A stretch of 42,626 nucleotides of DNA from CAZWEJ01 sp964632435 (GCA_964632435.1 CAZWEJ010000005.1:1-42626); one strand, 5' to 3'. Shown: positions 1 through 8,842, counted from the stretch's first letter. Notes: generated by a model from the sequence alone, not told the origin. A program made the numbers and translations.

Positions 1-2
1 AT

Positions 3-1757
3 ATGACCGACGTCGAGCAAATAAAGGAGCGGCTCGATGTAGCGGAGGTGGTAGGCAGCTACATTCAGCTTAAGCAGGCAGGGCGAAATCTTAAGGCACC
101 CTGTCCTTTTCATCATGAGAAAACAGCCAGCTTTATGGTGAGCACGGAGAAGGGAATTTGGCACTGTTTTGGTTGCAATGAAGGCGGCGATATCTTTAAG
201 TTCGTAATGAAATACGAGGGCATTGAATTCCGCGAAGCGCTTGAAATGCTGGCTAAGCGTGCCGGTATTGATCTCAAACCCAGGACTGCTAGCGATGCCA
301 AAGCAAAAGAAGAAGCCGAAAAACTCAAAAAAGCGACTGCACTAGCGGTTAGGTATTATCAGGAAACTCTAATAAAGAATAGTGAAGCCCTGAACTATGC
401 GGTAAAAGTTAGGGGACTCGGCAAAGAAACGCTGAAAGATTTTCAAATAGGGTACTCCCCAGATGATTGGGAGGCTCTGGGCCAGTTCATGATTAAGAAA
501 GGCTTCAATAAAATTGAGCTCAAGAAAGCTGGCTTGGTTGGTCAAAAGAGTGGACGTGATAACACCTATGATCTTTTCCGCGGACGACTTATGTTTCCAA
601 TATGGGATGCAAATGGTAATCCAGTAGGTTTTACCGGCCGAGTGCTCGATGACTATCGTCTCCCTAAATACCTCAATACTCCTCAAACCGCAATCTATGA
701 TAAAAGCCGGATTATCTTTGGGCTCCATTTGGCAAAAGAAGCGATCCGTAAAGCCGATGAAGTTGTGATTGTTGAAGGAAATATGGACGTTGTTGCCAGC
801 CATCAAGCTGGGGTAAAAAATGTTGTCGCAGTTAGCGGTACGGCGCTCACCATGGAGCAGCTCAAGATATTGAGTCGACTTACTCGAAATATAAAGATAT
901 GCTTCGATGCTGATGCTGCAGGCATTCGAGCCGCCGAACGCGCCATCGAACTTAGTCAGAGCCTCCCGATTACTTTGAGTGTTGTCCAATTGAGCGAAGG
1001 TAAAGACCCCGATGAGCTTATTAAAAAGAGCGTCACCTCTTGGAAACAGGTTATTGCCAGAGCCAAGTACGGTGTTGATTATCTCTTTGAGCAGCTAGCG
1101 GTTGAGTTCGATCTCTCAACAGCCACAGGGAAGCGTCAGTATAGTGACCGCTTGCTCGAGAATATTAAGCGGCTTCAAGACCCGGTTGAACGCGACCACT
1201 ACATCAAACTGTTAGCCGAAAAAACCAACTCAACCGAGGACGCTATTAGGCAGAAACAGCAACGGAGCACGAAGGGTGATGTAAAAATACCGGTTCCCAA
1301 GGAGTCTGCGACCAAGGTAGTGCCTCAAATTCGGCCGGCTAAACAGCTGTTAGAAGAGTCGGTTCTGGCCATTAATTTGGCGTATCCAGAGGTAAGATTA
1401 AGCCTTGATGAGCTCACTCCGGCTCACTTTGGCGACTCCGATCATCAGGTTATAGTCGAGACTTTGCAGCGACTCGGAAAAGTAAGTATTGAGGAAATCT
1501 CAAAACACTTGCCAAACCAGGCAGATTATGTGAAAATACTCGCACTACGGGGTGAAGAGGAATATGGCTCATTTGCTCCAGCAGATCGCAGCTTAGAGGC
1601 ATTCGAGCTGGTTAGACGACTGCAAATCGCTTCTAACAAAGACACTCAAAACAAGTTAAGAAAAAAGTTGCGCGAAGCCCAAGAGAACGGGGACACGCAG
1701 CTTGTTCGTACTTTGTTGACCCAATACCAAGCATTGGTAGGGGACGACGATAAGTAG
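3..1757 (+). CDS. dnaG: DNA primase DnaG
   Basis: Synthesises RNA primers for replication and works with the replicative helicase. The 584-residue product begins with a CHC2 zinc finger (Cys34, His37, Cys55, Cys58). A primase core follows, with a TOPRIM domain at about 250-330 (acidic EGNMD motif near 258 and FDADAAG near 300). The C-terminal ~140 residues are less conserved and sit where the helicase-binding domain is expected. The ATG at position 3 gives a normal family N-terminus, so the gene is probably complete although it starts at the window edge. It lies 28 bp upstream of rpoD, the classic dnaG-rpoD order of the macromolecular synthesis operon. Confidence 0.97.
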   Translation: MTDVEQIKERLDVAEVVGSYIQLKQAGRNLKAPCPFHHEKTASFMVSTEKGIWHCFGCNEGGDIFKFVMKYEGIEFREALEMLAKRAGIDLKPRTASDAKAKEEAEKLKKATALAVRYYQETLIKNSEALNYAVKVRGLGKETLKDFQIGYSPDDWEALGQFMIKKGFNKIELKKAGLVGQKSGRDNTYDLFRGRLMFPIWDANGNPVGFTGRVLDDYRLPKYLNTPQTAIYDKSRIIFGLHLAKEAIRKADEVVIVEGNMDVVASHQAGVKNVVAVSGTALTMEQLKILSRLTRNIKICFDADAAGIRAAERAIELSQSLPITLSVVQLSEGKDPDELIKKSVTSWKQVIARAKYGVDYLFEQLAVEFDLSTATGKRQYSDRLLENIKRLQDPVERDHYIKLLAEKTNSTEDAIRQKQQRSTKGDVKIPVPKESATKVVPQIRPAKQLLEESVLAINLAYPEVRLSLDELTPAHFGDSDHQVIVETLQRLGKVSIEEISKHLPNQADYVKILALRGEEEYGSFAPADRSLEAFELVRRLQIASNKDTQNKLRKKLREAQENGDTQLVRTLLTQYQALVGDDDK

Positions 1758-1785
1758 GCATTCATAAATAAGGAAGGACACACTT

Positions 1786-2895
1786 TTGGCCAGAAAAGCA
1801 GCACCAGTTACCGAAGAAAATACTCATAATTATTCACCAGAGATCGAGCGACTTATTGCGAAAGGTAAGGAGCAGGGATTTGTTACTCAACAGGAAGTAT
1901 CACAAGTATTCCCTGATGCGGAGGAGAATCTTGAAGAGCTCGATGAGCTATATGCCGCGTTACTCGAAAACGGGGTTGAGCTAACCGATCAGAAAGATCG
2001 ATTGATCTGGGATACCGATACCGATAGCGAAGACGCTACTAAAGAAAACGATGATTACGTTAAGGACATTGCCGACGACTCAGTTCGGCTTTACCTGCGC
2101 GAGATTGGTCGAGTTCCTCTGCTCACCGCTGACGAAGAGATCGAGCTCGCCAAGCGAATTGCTAAAGGCGATAAGGCCGCTAAGGACAAGATGGTTGAGG
2201 CAAACCTACGACTCGTTGTCTCAATTGCAAAGAAGTACATCGGCCGTGGATTAGATTTACTCGACCTCATTCAAGAAGGCTCAAGTGGTCTCTTGCGCGC
2301 CGTTGAAAAGTTCGACTACACCAAGGGATTCAAATTCTCGACTTACGCCACTTGGTGGATTCGCCAGGCAATTACGCGAGCTATCGCCGACCAAGCTCGT
2401 ACCATTCGTATTCCAGTTCACATGGTTGAAACCATCAACAAGCTTATTCGAACTCAGCGACGTTTGGTTCAAGAGCTCAACCGCGAGCCTCTTCCAGAAG
2501 AAATCGCAGCCGAGATGGAAATCGACGTAGATAAGGTTAATCACATCCTCAAGATCAAGCAGGACATCGTCTCGCTTGAGTCACCAGTTGGAGACGATAA
2601 AGATTCAAGCCTAAGTGAGTTTATTGAAGACGAGGACAGCAAGACTCCAGAGGAGAGTGCAACCCATCAGCTTCTCAAGGAACAGGTTGCAGATGTGCTT
2701 TCTTTGCTAACACCAAGAGAGCAGAAGATTCTTCGAATGCGCTTTGGGCTAGAGGACGGCCGAAGTCACACACTAGAAGAGGTAGGACTTGAGTTTGGTG
2801 TTACTCGTGAACGAATTCGTCAAATTGAAGCAAAGGCACTCACGAAGTTACGACGTCATCGTGAAAGTAAAAAGCTAAAGGATTACCTAGGCTAA
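1786..2895 (+). CDS. rpoD: Principal RNA polymerase sigma factor (sigma-70/SigA)
   Basis: Directs core RNA polymerase to housekeeping promoters. The 369-residue protein has a region 1.1-like segment (about 17-80), region 1.2 (SVRLYLREIG, near 98), region 2 with the -10-binding helix (YATWWIRQAITRAIADQ), region 3, and a region 4 helix-turn-helix (VTRERIRQIEAKAL) near the C-terminus. The start is TTG, chosen because AGGAAGGA at 1771-1778 lies at normal Shine-Dalgarno distance and the frame gives MARKAAP. It is probably co-transcribed with dnaG. The TATAAT and TTGNNN elements noted in this window fit the DNA preference expected for this sigma factor. Confidence 0.97.
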   Translation: MARKAAPVTEENTHNYSPEIERLIAKGKEQGFVTQQEVSQVFPDAEENLEELDELYAALLENGVELTDQKDRLIWDTDTDSEDATKENDDYVKDIADDSVRLYLREIGRVPLLTADEEIELAKRIAKGDKAAKDKMVEANLRLVVSIAKKYIGRGLDLLDLIQEGSSGLLRAVEKFDYTKGFKFSTYATWWIRQAITRAIADQARTIRIPVHMVETINKLIRTQRRLVQELNREPLPEEIAAEMEIDVDKVNHILKIKQDIVSLESPVGDDKDSSLSEFIEDEDSKTPEESATHQLLKEQVADVLSLLTPREQKILRMRFGLEDGRSHTLEEVGLEFGVTRERIRQIEAKALTKLRRHRESKKLKDYLG

Positions 2896-2917
2896 GCCAC
2901 AATTTTGTCTCAAATCG

Positions 2918-2945
2918 TTGAAATTTGAGTCAAATTAAGTATAAT
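2918..2945 (+). promoter_or_regulatory. Sigma-70 promoter of island A
   Basis: TTGAAA at 2918-2923 and TATAAT at 2940-2945 are separated by 16 bp. The predicted start of transcription is near 2952, leaving a leader of about 195 nt before the gene at 3148. Confidence 0.7.
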
Positions 2946-2951
2946 ATTATT

Positions 2952-3147
2952 TGTAACGTCCATAGACTAGCGGTCCGGATGGTCGCTAGCACTAGGAAGT
3001 AATCGTCTAAAATCGTATGGAGATATCCGCGTGAGCGGCCATTCTCCCGCTATGAAAGCGCGAAGGGCGATTGCTTCATCCCGTTAAAACCCACCTGACG
3101 AAGCCGATCCAGGTTTTGTCTCGACCTCGCACAGGAGGTTCCAAAGG
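2952..3147 (+). promoter_or_regulatory. Long structured 5' leader with a hairpin over the ribosome binding site
   Basis: This non-coding leader contains several hairpins visible by eye. CTAGCG pairs with CGCTAG near 2969-2991. CCGC-GTGA-GCGG has a GNRA-type loop and is nested within GGAGA/TCTCC. ATGAAAGC pairs with GCTTCAT with a bulge, and ACCTG pairs with CAGGT. Just before the gene, GACCTC can pair with GAGGTT across a GCACAG loop, which hides the AGGAGG ribosome binding site. That arrangement resembles an expression platform of a riboswitch or thermosensor. I do not recognise the family. In Actinobacteria, rpf-type genes are often under c-di-AMP (ydaO) riboswitches, but the ydaO consensus is not evident here. 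Confidence 0.5.
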
Positions 3148-3708
3148 ATGTTGCAATCACGTGTGGCGGTGCTTCTTTTTGCACTGGCCATAACTTCGCT
3201 GTCGATCCTTGTCCCCACGGTCGTGGGAGCGGAGACCGGCAGTAACAAAAACACGAGCAACGATGCCAATGCGTCCCTAACGGTCCGCGGAGGCTTCGAT
3301 CCGATTACGCTCATCGAGCGTGAGAAGGAGAAGACTCGTCATAACTCGGCCATGAGCAACCTCGCCAAGGTGCGGAGAGCCAATAAGCTCTGGAAGATTG
3401 AGCAGGCACGCATCAGGGCGGAAAGGATTGCTCGGGAGCAGGCCAGGAAGGCTGCTGCTGCAGCAAAGGCGACTGGTGTCTCTTCGGGCACGCTTGAGTC
3501 CATCGCTCAGTGCGAGAGTGGCGGGAACCCCGCTGCAATCAGCGCTAACGGGTCATACCGTGGCAAGTACCAGTTTGATTATGGTACTTGGGCGTCTGTT
3601 GGCGGATCGGGTGACCCGGCCGCTGCCCCTGAGGCCGAGCAAGACATGCGTGCTGCCATGCTGTACGCGCGCTCCGGTTCGAGCCCCTGGCCTGTCTGCG
3701 GGCGGTGA
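3148..3708 (+). CDS. Secreted Rpf/transglycosylase-like cell-wall hydrolase
   Basis: The 186-residue protein has a signal peptide (hydrophobic stretch about 6-25, cleavage probably after VVGA), a charged Lys/Arg/Ala-rich helical linker (about 65-110), and a C-terminal transglycosylase-like domain of the resuscitation-promoting factor type. The domain motif is IAQCESGGNP, with the presumed catalytic Glu, followed by YRGKYQFDYGTW, SVGGSGDPAAA and a terminal WPVCG with a second Cys. This family cleaves peptidoglycan and is typical of Actinobacteria. AGGAGG precedes the ATG. The gene is markedly GC-rich (63% in the 60-base line at 3481-3540, counted by hand) and prefers G/C-ending codons, unlike its neighbours. 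That suggests acquisition from an actinobacterium. It overlaps the next gene as TGATG. Confidence 0.85.
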   Translation: MLQSRVAVLLFALAITSLSILVPTVVGAETGSNKNTSNDANASLTVRGGFDPITLIEREKEKTRHNSAMSNLAKVRRANKLWKIEQARIRAERIAREQARKAAAAAKATGVSSGTLESIAQCESGGNPAAISANGSYRGKYQFDYGTWASVGGSGDPAAAPEAEQDMRAAMLYARSGSSPWPVCGR

Positions 3709-4214
3709 TGAAGTTGAATATTCATCGCATCGCAATGGCTGGTATCATGGTGGTAGTGATGGCTCTAACGGCTGTCACCGCAACTTTCGCCAGCCAGCCA
3801 AGCACGAACGGCGGCCAAGCTCCGGTTGCTACCACGGCTCTCCCGAAGGATAAGGAGAGATCCGATGGCAAGAAGGTCAAGAAGACCAAGAAGAAGTCTC
3901 GAGCCCCCTGGATGCAGCGCGTTCACGGCAAGCTCGTGGTAAAGCCGAGGTCTCTGGCCTGGCATCTCAACAAGAAGTGGTTCGGAGTCAAGCACTGGTG
4001 GGCCCTCGACAAACTGATCTACAGGGAGTCAAGCTGGAACCCGTGGGAGACGTATGGTGACGCATGCGGGCTTCCGCAGGCAAAACCTTGTGGAAAGATT
4101 CCGAACTGGCGCTCGATCAAAAGCCAGCTGGTCTGGATGATGAAGTACATCAAGGGTCGATACGGAAATCCGACCAATGCACTGTACTTCCAGATCAGGA
4201 ATAACGGCTACTAA
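3708..4214 (+). CDS. Secreted SLT-like lytic transglycosylase domain protein
   Basis: The 168-residue protein starts with an N-terminal signal sequence (IAMAGIMVVVMALTAVTATFA), then a very basic linker (KKVKKTKKKSR). The C-terminal domain has YRESSWNP with a candidate catalytic Glu, then ACGLPQAKPCGK, a WMMKYIKGRYGNP segment and a final NGY. This order matches small actinobacterial lytic transglycosylase-like proteins (ESxWNP, GxPQA, YIKGRYGxP). It would act on peptidoglycan outside the membrane. The ATG at 3708 overlaps the upstream stop (TGATG), so translation is probably coupled; a GTG at 3705 is an alternative start. GC-rich codon use matches the preceding gene and not the flanking rpoD and polA. 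Confidence 0.75.
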   Translation: MKLNIHRIAMAGIMVVVMALTAVTATFASQPSTNGGQAPVATTALPKDKERSDGKKVKKTKKKSRAPWMQRVHGKLVVKPRSLAWHLNKKWFGVKHWWALDKLIYRESSWNPWETYGDACGLPQAKPCGKIPNWRSIKSQLVWMMKYIKGRYGNPTNALYFQIRNNGY

Positions 4215-4254
4215 AACTTGCTCGGAAGCGATGGGCATTGCAACCGAGCGAGAC

Positions 4255-4291
4255 GGCTCCGGGACATGGACGTCCCGGGGCCACTTTTTTG
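4255..4291 (+). terminator. Intrinsic terminator of island A
   Basis: GGCTCCGGGAC pairs with GTCCCGGGGCC around an ATGGAC loop. After CA there is a run of six T. It closes the island A transcription unit before polA. Confidence 0.85.
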
Positions 4292-4313
4292 TCTTTTTAT
4301 AGCTTCATTAAGA

Positions 4314-4319
4314 TATAAT
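4314..4319 (+). promoter_or_regulatory. -10 box for a leaderless polA transcript
   Basis: TATAAT ends 8 nt before the polA ATG at 4328, so the transcript would begin at or within 1-2 nt of the start codon. No Shine-Dalgarno sequence is present. Confidence 0.65.
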
Positions 4320-4327
4320 TACCTGTA

Positions 4328-7063
4328 ATGGCAAAACGTGAACGATTAGTTTTGGTTGATGGCAGCGCGGTGTTTCATCGTGGTTATCATGCTATCCCGC
4401 ATTTAACTAATGCCGAGGGCATTCCAACCAATGCCACTTTCGGTTTCACAACTATGCTCCTCAAGGTTCTTGCAGACCTCAAACCAAAGTATGCAATCGT
4501 TGCTTGGGATAAATCGGGCGACACCTTCCGGAAGGATCAGTACCCAGAGTACAAGGCCACCCGAAAGAAGCAGCCCGATGATCTTTACGCTCAAATGCCA
4601 TATGCCCGCGAGGTGACCGAGGCACTCGGTCTACCATGGGTTGAGTTACATAAATACGAAGCGGATGACATTATTGGAACTCTTGGCCGGCAGGCAGAGA
4701 AGCGTGGGCTAGAAACCATCATTGTTACCGGCGATAAAGACGAGCTCCAGTTAATCGACGAATACACCAAGGTGTATACAATGCGCCGTGGGTTTACCGA
4801 TACGGTTATTTACGACCTCGATGCGCTTAAAGACCGTTACGGAGTCACACCTAAGCAGTTCATTGATTTAAAAGCTCTCCAAGGAGACGCCAGCGACAAT
4901 ATCCCGGGTGTAGCAGGCGTTGGCGAAAAGACAGCAATGAACCTGATTACCACCTATGGAAGTCTTGAAGGAGTATACGATCACATCGATGAGCTCAAAG
5001 GTAAGCTCAAAGAGCGTTTGGAAAACGACAAAGACAACGCTTTTATGAGCCGCGAGCTCGCAACCATAGTTTGCGATGCACCAGTTGACCTCGAGCTTGA
5101 GTCAGCAAAGGTTGGTCACTATGATCGCCAGCATATTCATGACCTGTTTCGCCGCCTTGAGTTTAAGAGTTTACTCAATAAGCTGCCTGCAGAAGCTTCA
5201 CTTGAACCTGGCGTTCCAACCCTTTTTGATCCGCAGCCAGAAGAGCCAGCCGAAAAAGTGCGCTCTCATATTGAGAATGCCGATTACCGCGCGGTTACAA
5301 CTGCTGAAGATCTCAAAAAACTGGTTGATGAGCTTTCCAAGCAAAAGGCATTTGCGTTTGACACAGAAACAACTTCCGTTGACGACAACACTGCCGAGCT
5401 GGTTGGTATTTCAGTGAGCTTTAAAGAGGGGAGCGGCTATTACATTCCAGTTGCCCATCTTGAAGGAGTTCAGCTCAAACTGGAGGATGTTTGCAATACG
5501 CTTAAGCCAGTTTTTGAGGACGAATCTATTGGAAAAGTAGCCCATAATGCCAAGTTCGACTACAAGGTGCTGAAGCGGTTCAATATTGAAACTAAGCCGA
5601 TTGTTTTTGACACCATGATTGCCGCTTTCTTACTCAATCCAATTGGTCGATCGCCGTCGCTGGATGATCTGGCATATCGTGAATTTGGCATCGAGATGAT
5701 ACCTATCACCGACCTTATTGGAACGGGGCGAAATCAGATAACCTTTGATGGCGTTGATATTGAGAAAGCCGTTCAATATGCCGCTGAAGATGCGGATATG
5801 ACGTGGCGGTTATATCAGGTTCAAAAACCCCTACTTGATAAGGATGAAAAACTGGATGGGCTAGCAAAACAAACCGAGTGGCCACTCATATCCGTACTAG
5901 GTGATATGGAGCTTGAGGGGATCCTGCTAGACGTAGATTTTCTTAATAAATTGAGCAAAAAGTTTGCCCAAGAAATTGAGGATTTGCAAAAGCGAATTTT
6001 TGAGCAGGCAGGTGAACAATTTAATATTTCGTCTCCGGCCCAACTTGCTGACATTTTGTTCAATCGACTGGGCCTTGAAACGGCCGGCGTTAAGAAGGGG
6101 AAGACCGGCTTTTCAACCGCCGCCAATGAGCTCGAAAAGCTTCGTGATGCCCACCCAATTATTCCGTTGATCGGTGAATATCGTGAGCTTACAAAGCTGC
6201 AGTCGACCTATATTGAGGCCCTTCCAAAACAGGTTGATGCGTATAATCGCCTGCATACCAACTTTAGCCAAACAATTGCTCAAACTGGGCGACTAAGCTC
6301 AAACAATCCCAACTTGCAGAATATCCCGGTTCGAACTGAAATTGGTCGTGAGATTAGGAAGGCATTTCTTGCACCAAAGGGTCGAACGCTGGTTAGCGCC
6401 GACTACTCGCAGATTGAGCTCCGCGTCGCCGCTGCCCTAAGTAAAGACAAAGGAATGATTGAAACCTTCAAGAAAGGGATTGATCTGCATCAACAAACTG
6501 CGGCTGAAATGTATGGTGTCCCTCTGGATAAAGTGACTAAAGAGCAGCGATATAGTGCCAAAACCATCAATTTTGGAGTCCTTTATGGAATGAGCCCACA
6601 CGGTTTGAGTGTTGCTACTGGCATGAATAGAGAAGAGGCAACCGCCTTTATTAATCGCTATTTTGAGATCCGTAAAACACTAAAAGACTACATTGAGGAG
6701 ACGAAGCAGTTCGCGCGCGAGAATGGCTATACGGAAACCCTTTTTGGTCGAAGAAGACCATCGCCCGAGATCAACTCAAACAACTTTCAAGTTAGGTCGG
6801 CGGCAGAAAGAATCGCCGTTAATGTTCCGATTCAAGGTACTGCAGCAGACTTGATGAAGCTCGCAATGATTGCAATATCAGATAAAATGCCCCAAAATGC
6901 TAAGTTATTGCTTCAAATACATGACGAATTGATTGCCGAGGCGGATGATTCAAAGGCAAAAGAGGTGGGTAGTATCATGAAGGAAACAATGGAAAGTATA
7001 TTTAAACTTGAGGTACCAATCGTTGCTGATGTATCCATTGGCAAGAACTGGGGAGAGCTATGA
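4328..7063 (+). CDS. polA: DNA polymerase I
   Basis: Gap-filling and repair polymerase. The 911-residue protein has the 5'-nuclease (FEN) domain at about 1-290 (LVDGSAVFHRGYHAIP; YEADDIIG; TGDKDELQL), then a 3'-5' proofreading domain. Proofreading residues are retained: FDTETT near 344, HNAKFDYKVL near 410, and YAAEDADMTW near 483. The polymerase domain carries motif A DYSQIELR near 692, the O helix RYSAKTINFGVLYG near 740, and motif C QIHDEL near 862. Full length is normal and proofreading appears intact, whereas many bacterial Pol I proteins have lost it. Its stop overlaps the next start as ATGA. Confidence 0.97.
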   Translation: MAKRERLVLVDGSAVFHRGYHAIPHLTNAEGIPTNATFGFTTMLLKVLADLKPKYAIVAWDKSGDTFRKDQYPEYKATRKKQPDDLYAQMPYAREVTEALGLPWVELHKYEADDIIGTLGRQAEKRGLETIIVTGDKDELQLIDEYTKVYTMRRGFTDTVIYDLDALKDRYGVTPKQFIDLKALQGDASDNIPGVAGVGEKTAMNLITTYGSLEGVYDHIDELKGKLKERLENDKDNAFMSRELATIVCDAPVDLELESAKVGHYDRQHIHDLFRRLEFKSLLNKLPAEASLEPGVPTLFDPQPEEPAEKVRSHIENADYRAVTTAEDLKKLVDELSKQKAFAFDTETTSVDDNTAELVGISVSFKEGSGYYIPVAHLEGVQLKLEDVCNTLKPVFEDESIGKVAHNAKFDYKVLKRFNIETKPIVFDTMIAAFLLNPIGRSPSLDDLAYREFGIEMIPITDLIGTGRNQITFDGVDIEKAVQYAAEDADMTWRLYQVQKPLLDKDEKLDGLAKQTEWPLISVLGDMELEGILLDVDFLNKLSKKFAQEIEDLQKRIFEQAGEQFNISSPAQLADILFNRLGLETAGVKKGKTGFSTAANELEKLRDAHPIIPLIGEYRELTKLQSTYIEALPKQVDAYNRLHTNFSQTIAQTGRLSSNNPNLQNIPVRTEIGREIRKAFLAPKGRTLVSADYSQIELRVAAALSKDKGMIETFKKGIDLHQQTAAEMYGVPLDKVTKEQRYSAKTINFGVLYGMSPHGLSVATGMNREEATAFINRYFEIRKTLKDYIEETKQFARENGYTETLFGRRRPSPEINSNNFQVRSAAERIAVNVPIQGTAADLMKLAMIAISDKMPQNAKLLLQIHDELIAEADDSKAKEVGSIMKETMESIFKLEVPIVADVSIGKNWGEL

Positions 7064-8058
7064 TTAAAAAAACCAACCCAAACAATTTTATTGCCAAGAT
7101 CGTCTTAATAGTTGCAATCGTTGCTGTACTGACTTTCTTTAAATCTATCTTCTTAATGATTCTGGCAGCAGCATTTATTACTTTGGCGCTACTGCGGCCG
7201 GTTAACTTTATGTCCCGGCACAAGATCCCGCGAGGTCTGGCGGCAATGATAGCAATTCTTGGTGTTATCGCCATATTTGCGGGCGTGGTCTGGTTTATCC
7301 TTCCAGTAATTGTGGCTCAGCTGCCTCAGATGATTGATGCTCTCAATCAGGCGTTAAAACAGATTGGCGAAGCTACAGGATTCAACATTGCCAACATTAA
7401 TGTACCCGAACAGCTGACAAAATATGCAGATCAGGCAATTTCGGTTACGACAGCAACAATCGATGCAGTTGCCTCCATCATTGTCGTACTTTTCTTCACA
7501 TTGTATTGGTTGATCGACTACTACAAGATCAAGGCTTATTGGGAGAACCTACTCAAACACCCTAAAAGCAAAACTTTTGCCAAGATTGTTGGTGCTTCGG
7601 AGAAGAATATTGGTGAGTGGGTTAAAGGGCAGGCTCTTCTTTCACTAACCTTTGGTGTGCTGGTTTACATCACCTACATGATTCTAGGTGTGCCATATGC
7701 TGCTTCACTTGCTTTACTAGCTGGTGTATTCGAGCTTATTCCTTACTTGGGACCAGTCCTCGCAACAATTCCAGCGGTACTTCTGGCACTTACTGATTCT
7801 CCAGAAAAAGCGGTACTGGTAATTATTGCCTACATCTTCTTGCAGTCGATTGAGAGCTACGTACTGGCTCCAAAAGTTATGGGTGGAGCAGTCGATTTAC
7901 ACCCAATTATCGTTCTGCTTGCCTTTATGATTGCCGGAAAACTGGCTGGTTTGGTCGGAGTCTTTTTGGCAATCCCGGTTACATTGCTCATAAAGAGCGC
8001 TCTGGAAGTTTTGTATCCACCTTCGGTTGCATCACCGCCCGAAAAAGCTAAAAGCTAA
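7060..8058 (+). CDS. AI-2E family (TqsA/PerM-like) membrane transporter
   Basis: Polytopic inner-membrane protein of 332 residues with about seven or eight hydrophobic segments. Characteristic family stretches include the early FFKSIFLMILAAAFITLALL helices, the amphipathic mid-region (LPQMIDALNQALKQIGEATG), and the conserved GVPYAASLALLAGVFELIPYLGP block followed by a P-V-DLHPIIVLLAFMIAG segment. The family is annotated as autoinducer-2 exporter-like, but most members have no proven substrate and some are Na+/H+ antiporters. It overlaps polA by 4 bp (ATGA), so it is translated from the polA transcript. Confidence 0.88.
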   Translation: MIKKTNPNNFIAKIVLIVAIVAVLTFFKSIFLMILAAAFITLALLRPVNFMSRHKIPRGLAAMIAILGVIAIFAGVVWFILPVIVAQLPQMIDALNQALKQIGEATGFNIANINVPEQLTKYADQAISVTTATIDAVASIIVVLFFTLYWLIDYYKIKAYWENLLKHPKSKTFAKIVGASEKNIGEWVKGQALLSLTFGVLVYITYMILGVPYAASLALLAGVFELIPYLGPVLATIPAVLLALTDSPEKAVLVIIAYIFLQSIESYVLAPKVMGGAVDLHPIIVLLAFMIAGKLAGLVGVFLAIPVTLLIKSALEVLYPPSVASPPEKAKS

Positions 8059-8124
8059 AGTCTACTTTACTAGCCGGCTGCTTAAGCCTTTAGTACATTC
8101 GATGTAGATCAATCGGAGAATCGA

Positions 8125-8838
8125 ATGAGTATTGAAGTAAAAATCCACGACGCCCAAATCAATATATTGAGAGAGCTGCTATTTGTACCAGAAGCCGGCT
8201 ATGCCGATTTGCAAAAACCAACTGGCCTTACCAGCGACCATTTTAACTTTCATATAGGTCGCTTAGTCGAGATAGGTCTGGTTGAAAAGATAGGTCGAGG
8301 GCGCTACCGTCTTACAATCAAAGGCAAAGAGTATGCAAATAAACTGGATACGGATGCCCGAACGATCGAGCGTCAGCCAAAGACCGCCGTCTTGCTTGCG
8401 GTAGAAAAAGAGGTTGATGGCGAAAAACAGCTTTTATTTCAGCAGAGAACAAAAAATCCATACTTTGGATACTGGGGTTTTCCTTCGGGGAAAATTAGGT
8501 GGGGAGAAACTATAACTCAGACCGCCGCCAGAGAGCTAGAGGAGGAGACTGGGTTGTCGGCAGATTTTAAAACGGTCGGCCTTTATCATGAGCACACATT
8601 CGTCGATGGGGAAGAAGAGGCTGTTGAGGACAAGATGTTCTTTGTTGTTCATTGCACTAATCCTCATGGTGATCTTATAGAAAAGTATGAGGGTGGGGTA
8701 AATAAATGGATGACTATCGACGAATCTAGGAAGCTAAAAAAGCGTTACACTAGCTTTGAGACGGAGCTCGAGATGATTATTGGGAATAGAGAAGTCTTTA
8801 CCGAGGAGACTCACCATTACTCAAAAGACGAGTTTTAG
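8125..8838 (+). CDS. NUDIX hydrolase with N-terminal winged-helix domain
   Basis: The 237-residue protein joins a MarR/ArsR-like winged helix at about 8-72 (ILRELLFVPEAGYADLQK; VEIGLVEKIGRGRYRLT) to a NUDIX domain at about 85-220. The NUDIX box reads G-KIRWG-E-TITQTAA-REL-EEETGL, with all acidic metal ligands present. Likely hydrolyses a nucleoside-diphosphate-linked substrate; the substrate is not predictable from sequence. Fusion of a DNA-binding-type domain to NUDIX recalls NrtR-like regulators, but the order here (HTH first) is the reverse. The start is preceded by CGGAGAATCG, a plausible ribosome binding site. Confidence 0.88.
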   Translation: MSIEVKIHDAQINILRELLFVPEAGYADLQKPTGLTSDHFNFHIGRLVEIGLVEKIGRGRYRLTIKGKEYANKLDTDARTIERQPKTAVLLAVEKEVDGEKQLLFQQRTKNPYFGYWGFPSGKIRWGETITQTAARELEEETGLSADFKTVGLYHEHTFVDGEEEAVEDKMFFVVHCTNPHGDLIEKYEGGVNKWMTIDESRKLKKRYTSFETELEMIIGNREVFTEETHHYSKDEF

Positions 8839-8842
8839 ATAG

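Noticed and set aside
369..989. 206-codon minus-strand ORF inside dnaG
   Set aside because: It is antisense to the conserved primase core, without promoter or ribosome binding site.
2952..3147. ydaO (c-di-AMP) riboswitch before the Rpf-like gene
   Set aside because: Expected from actinobacterial precedent, but the conserved ydaO strings were not found. Recorded only as an unrecognised structured leader.
3670..3700. GGTTCGAGCCCC resembling a tRNA T-arm
   Set aside because: It lies inside the Rpf-like coding sequence, with no acceptor, D or anticodon stems around it.
4218..4250. Second terminator hairpin (CTCGG/CCGAG) after the SLT-like gene
   Set aside because: The stem is short with a long loop and no T-run; the real terminator follows at 4255-4291.
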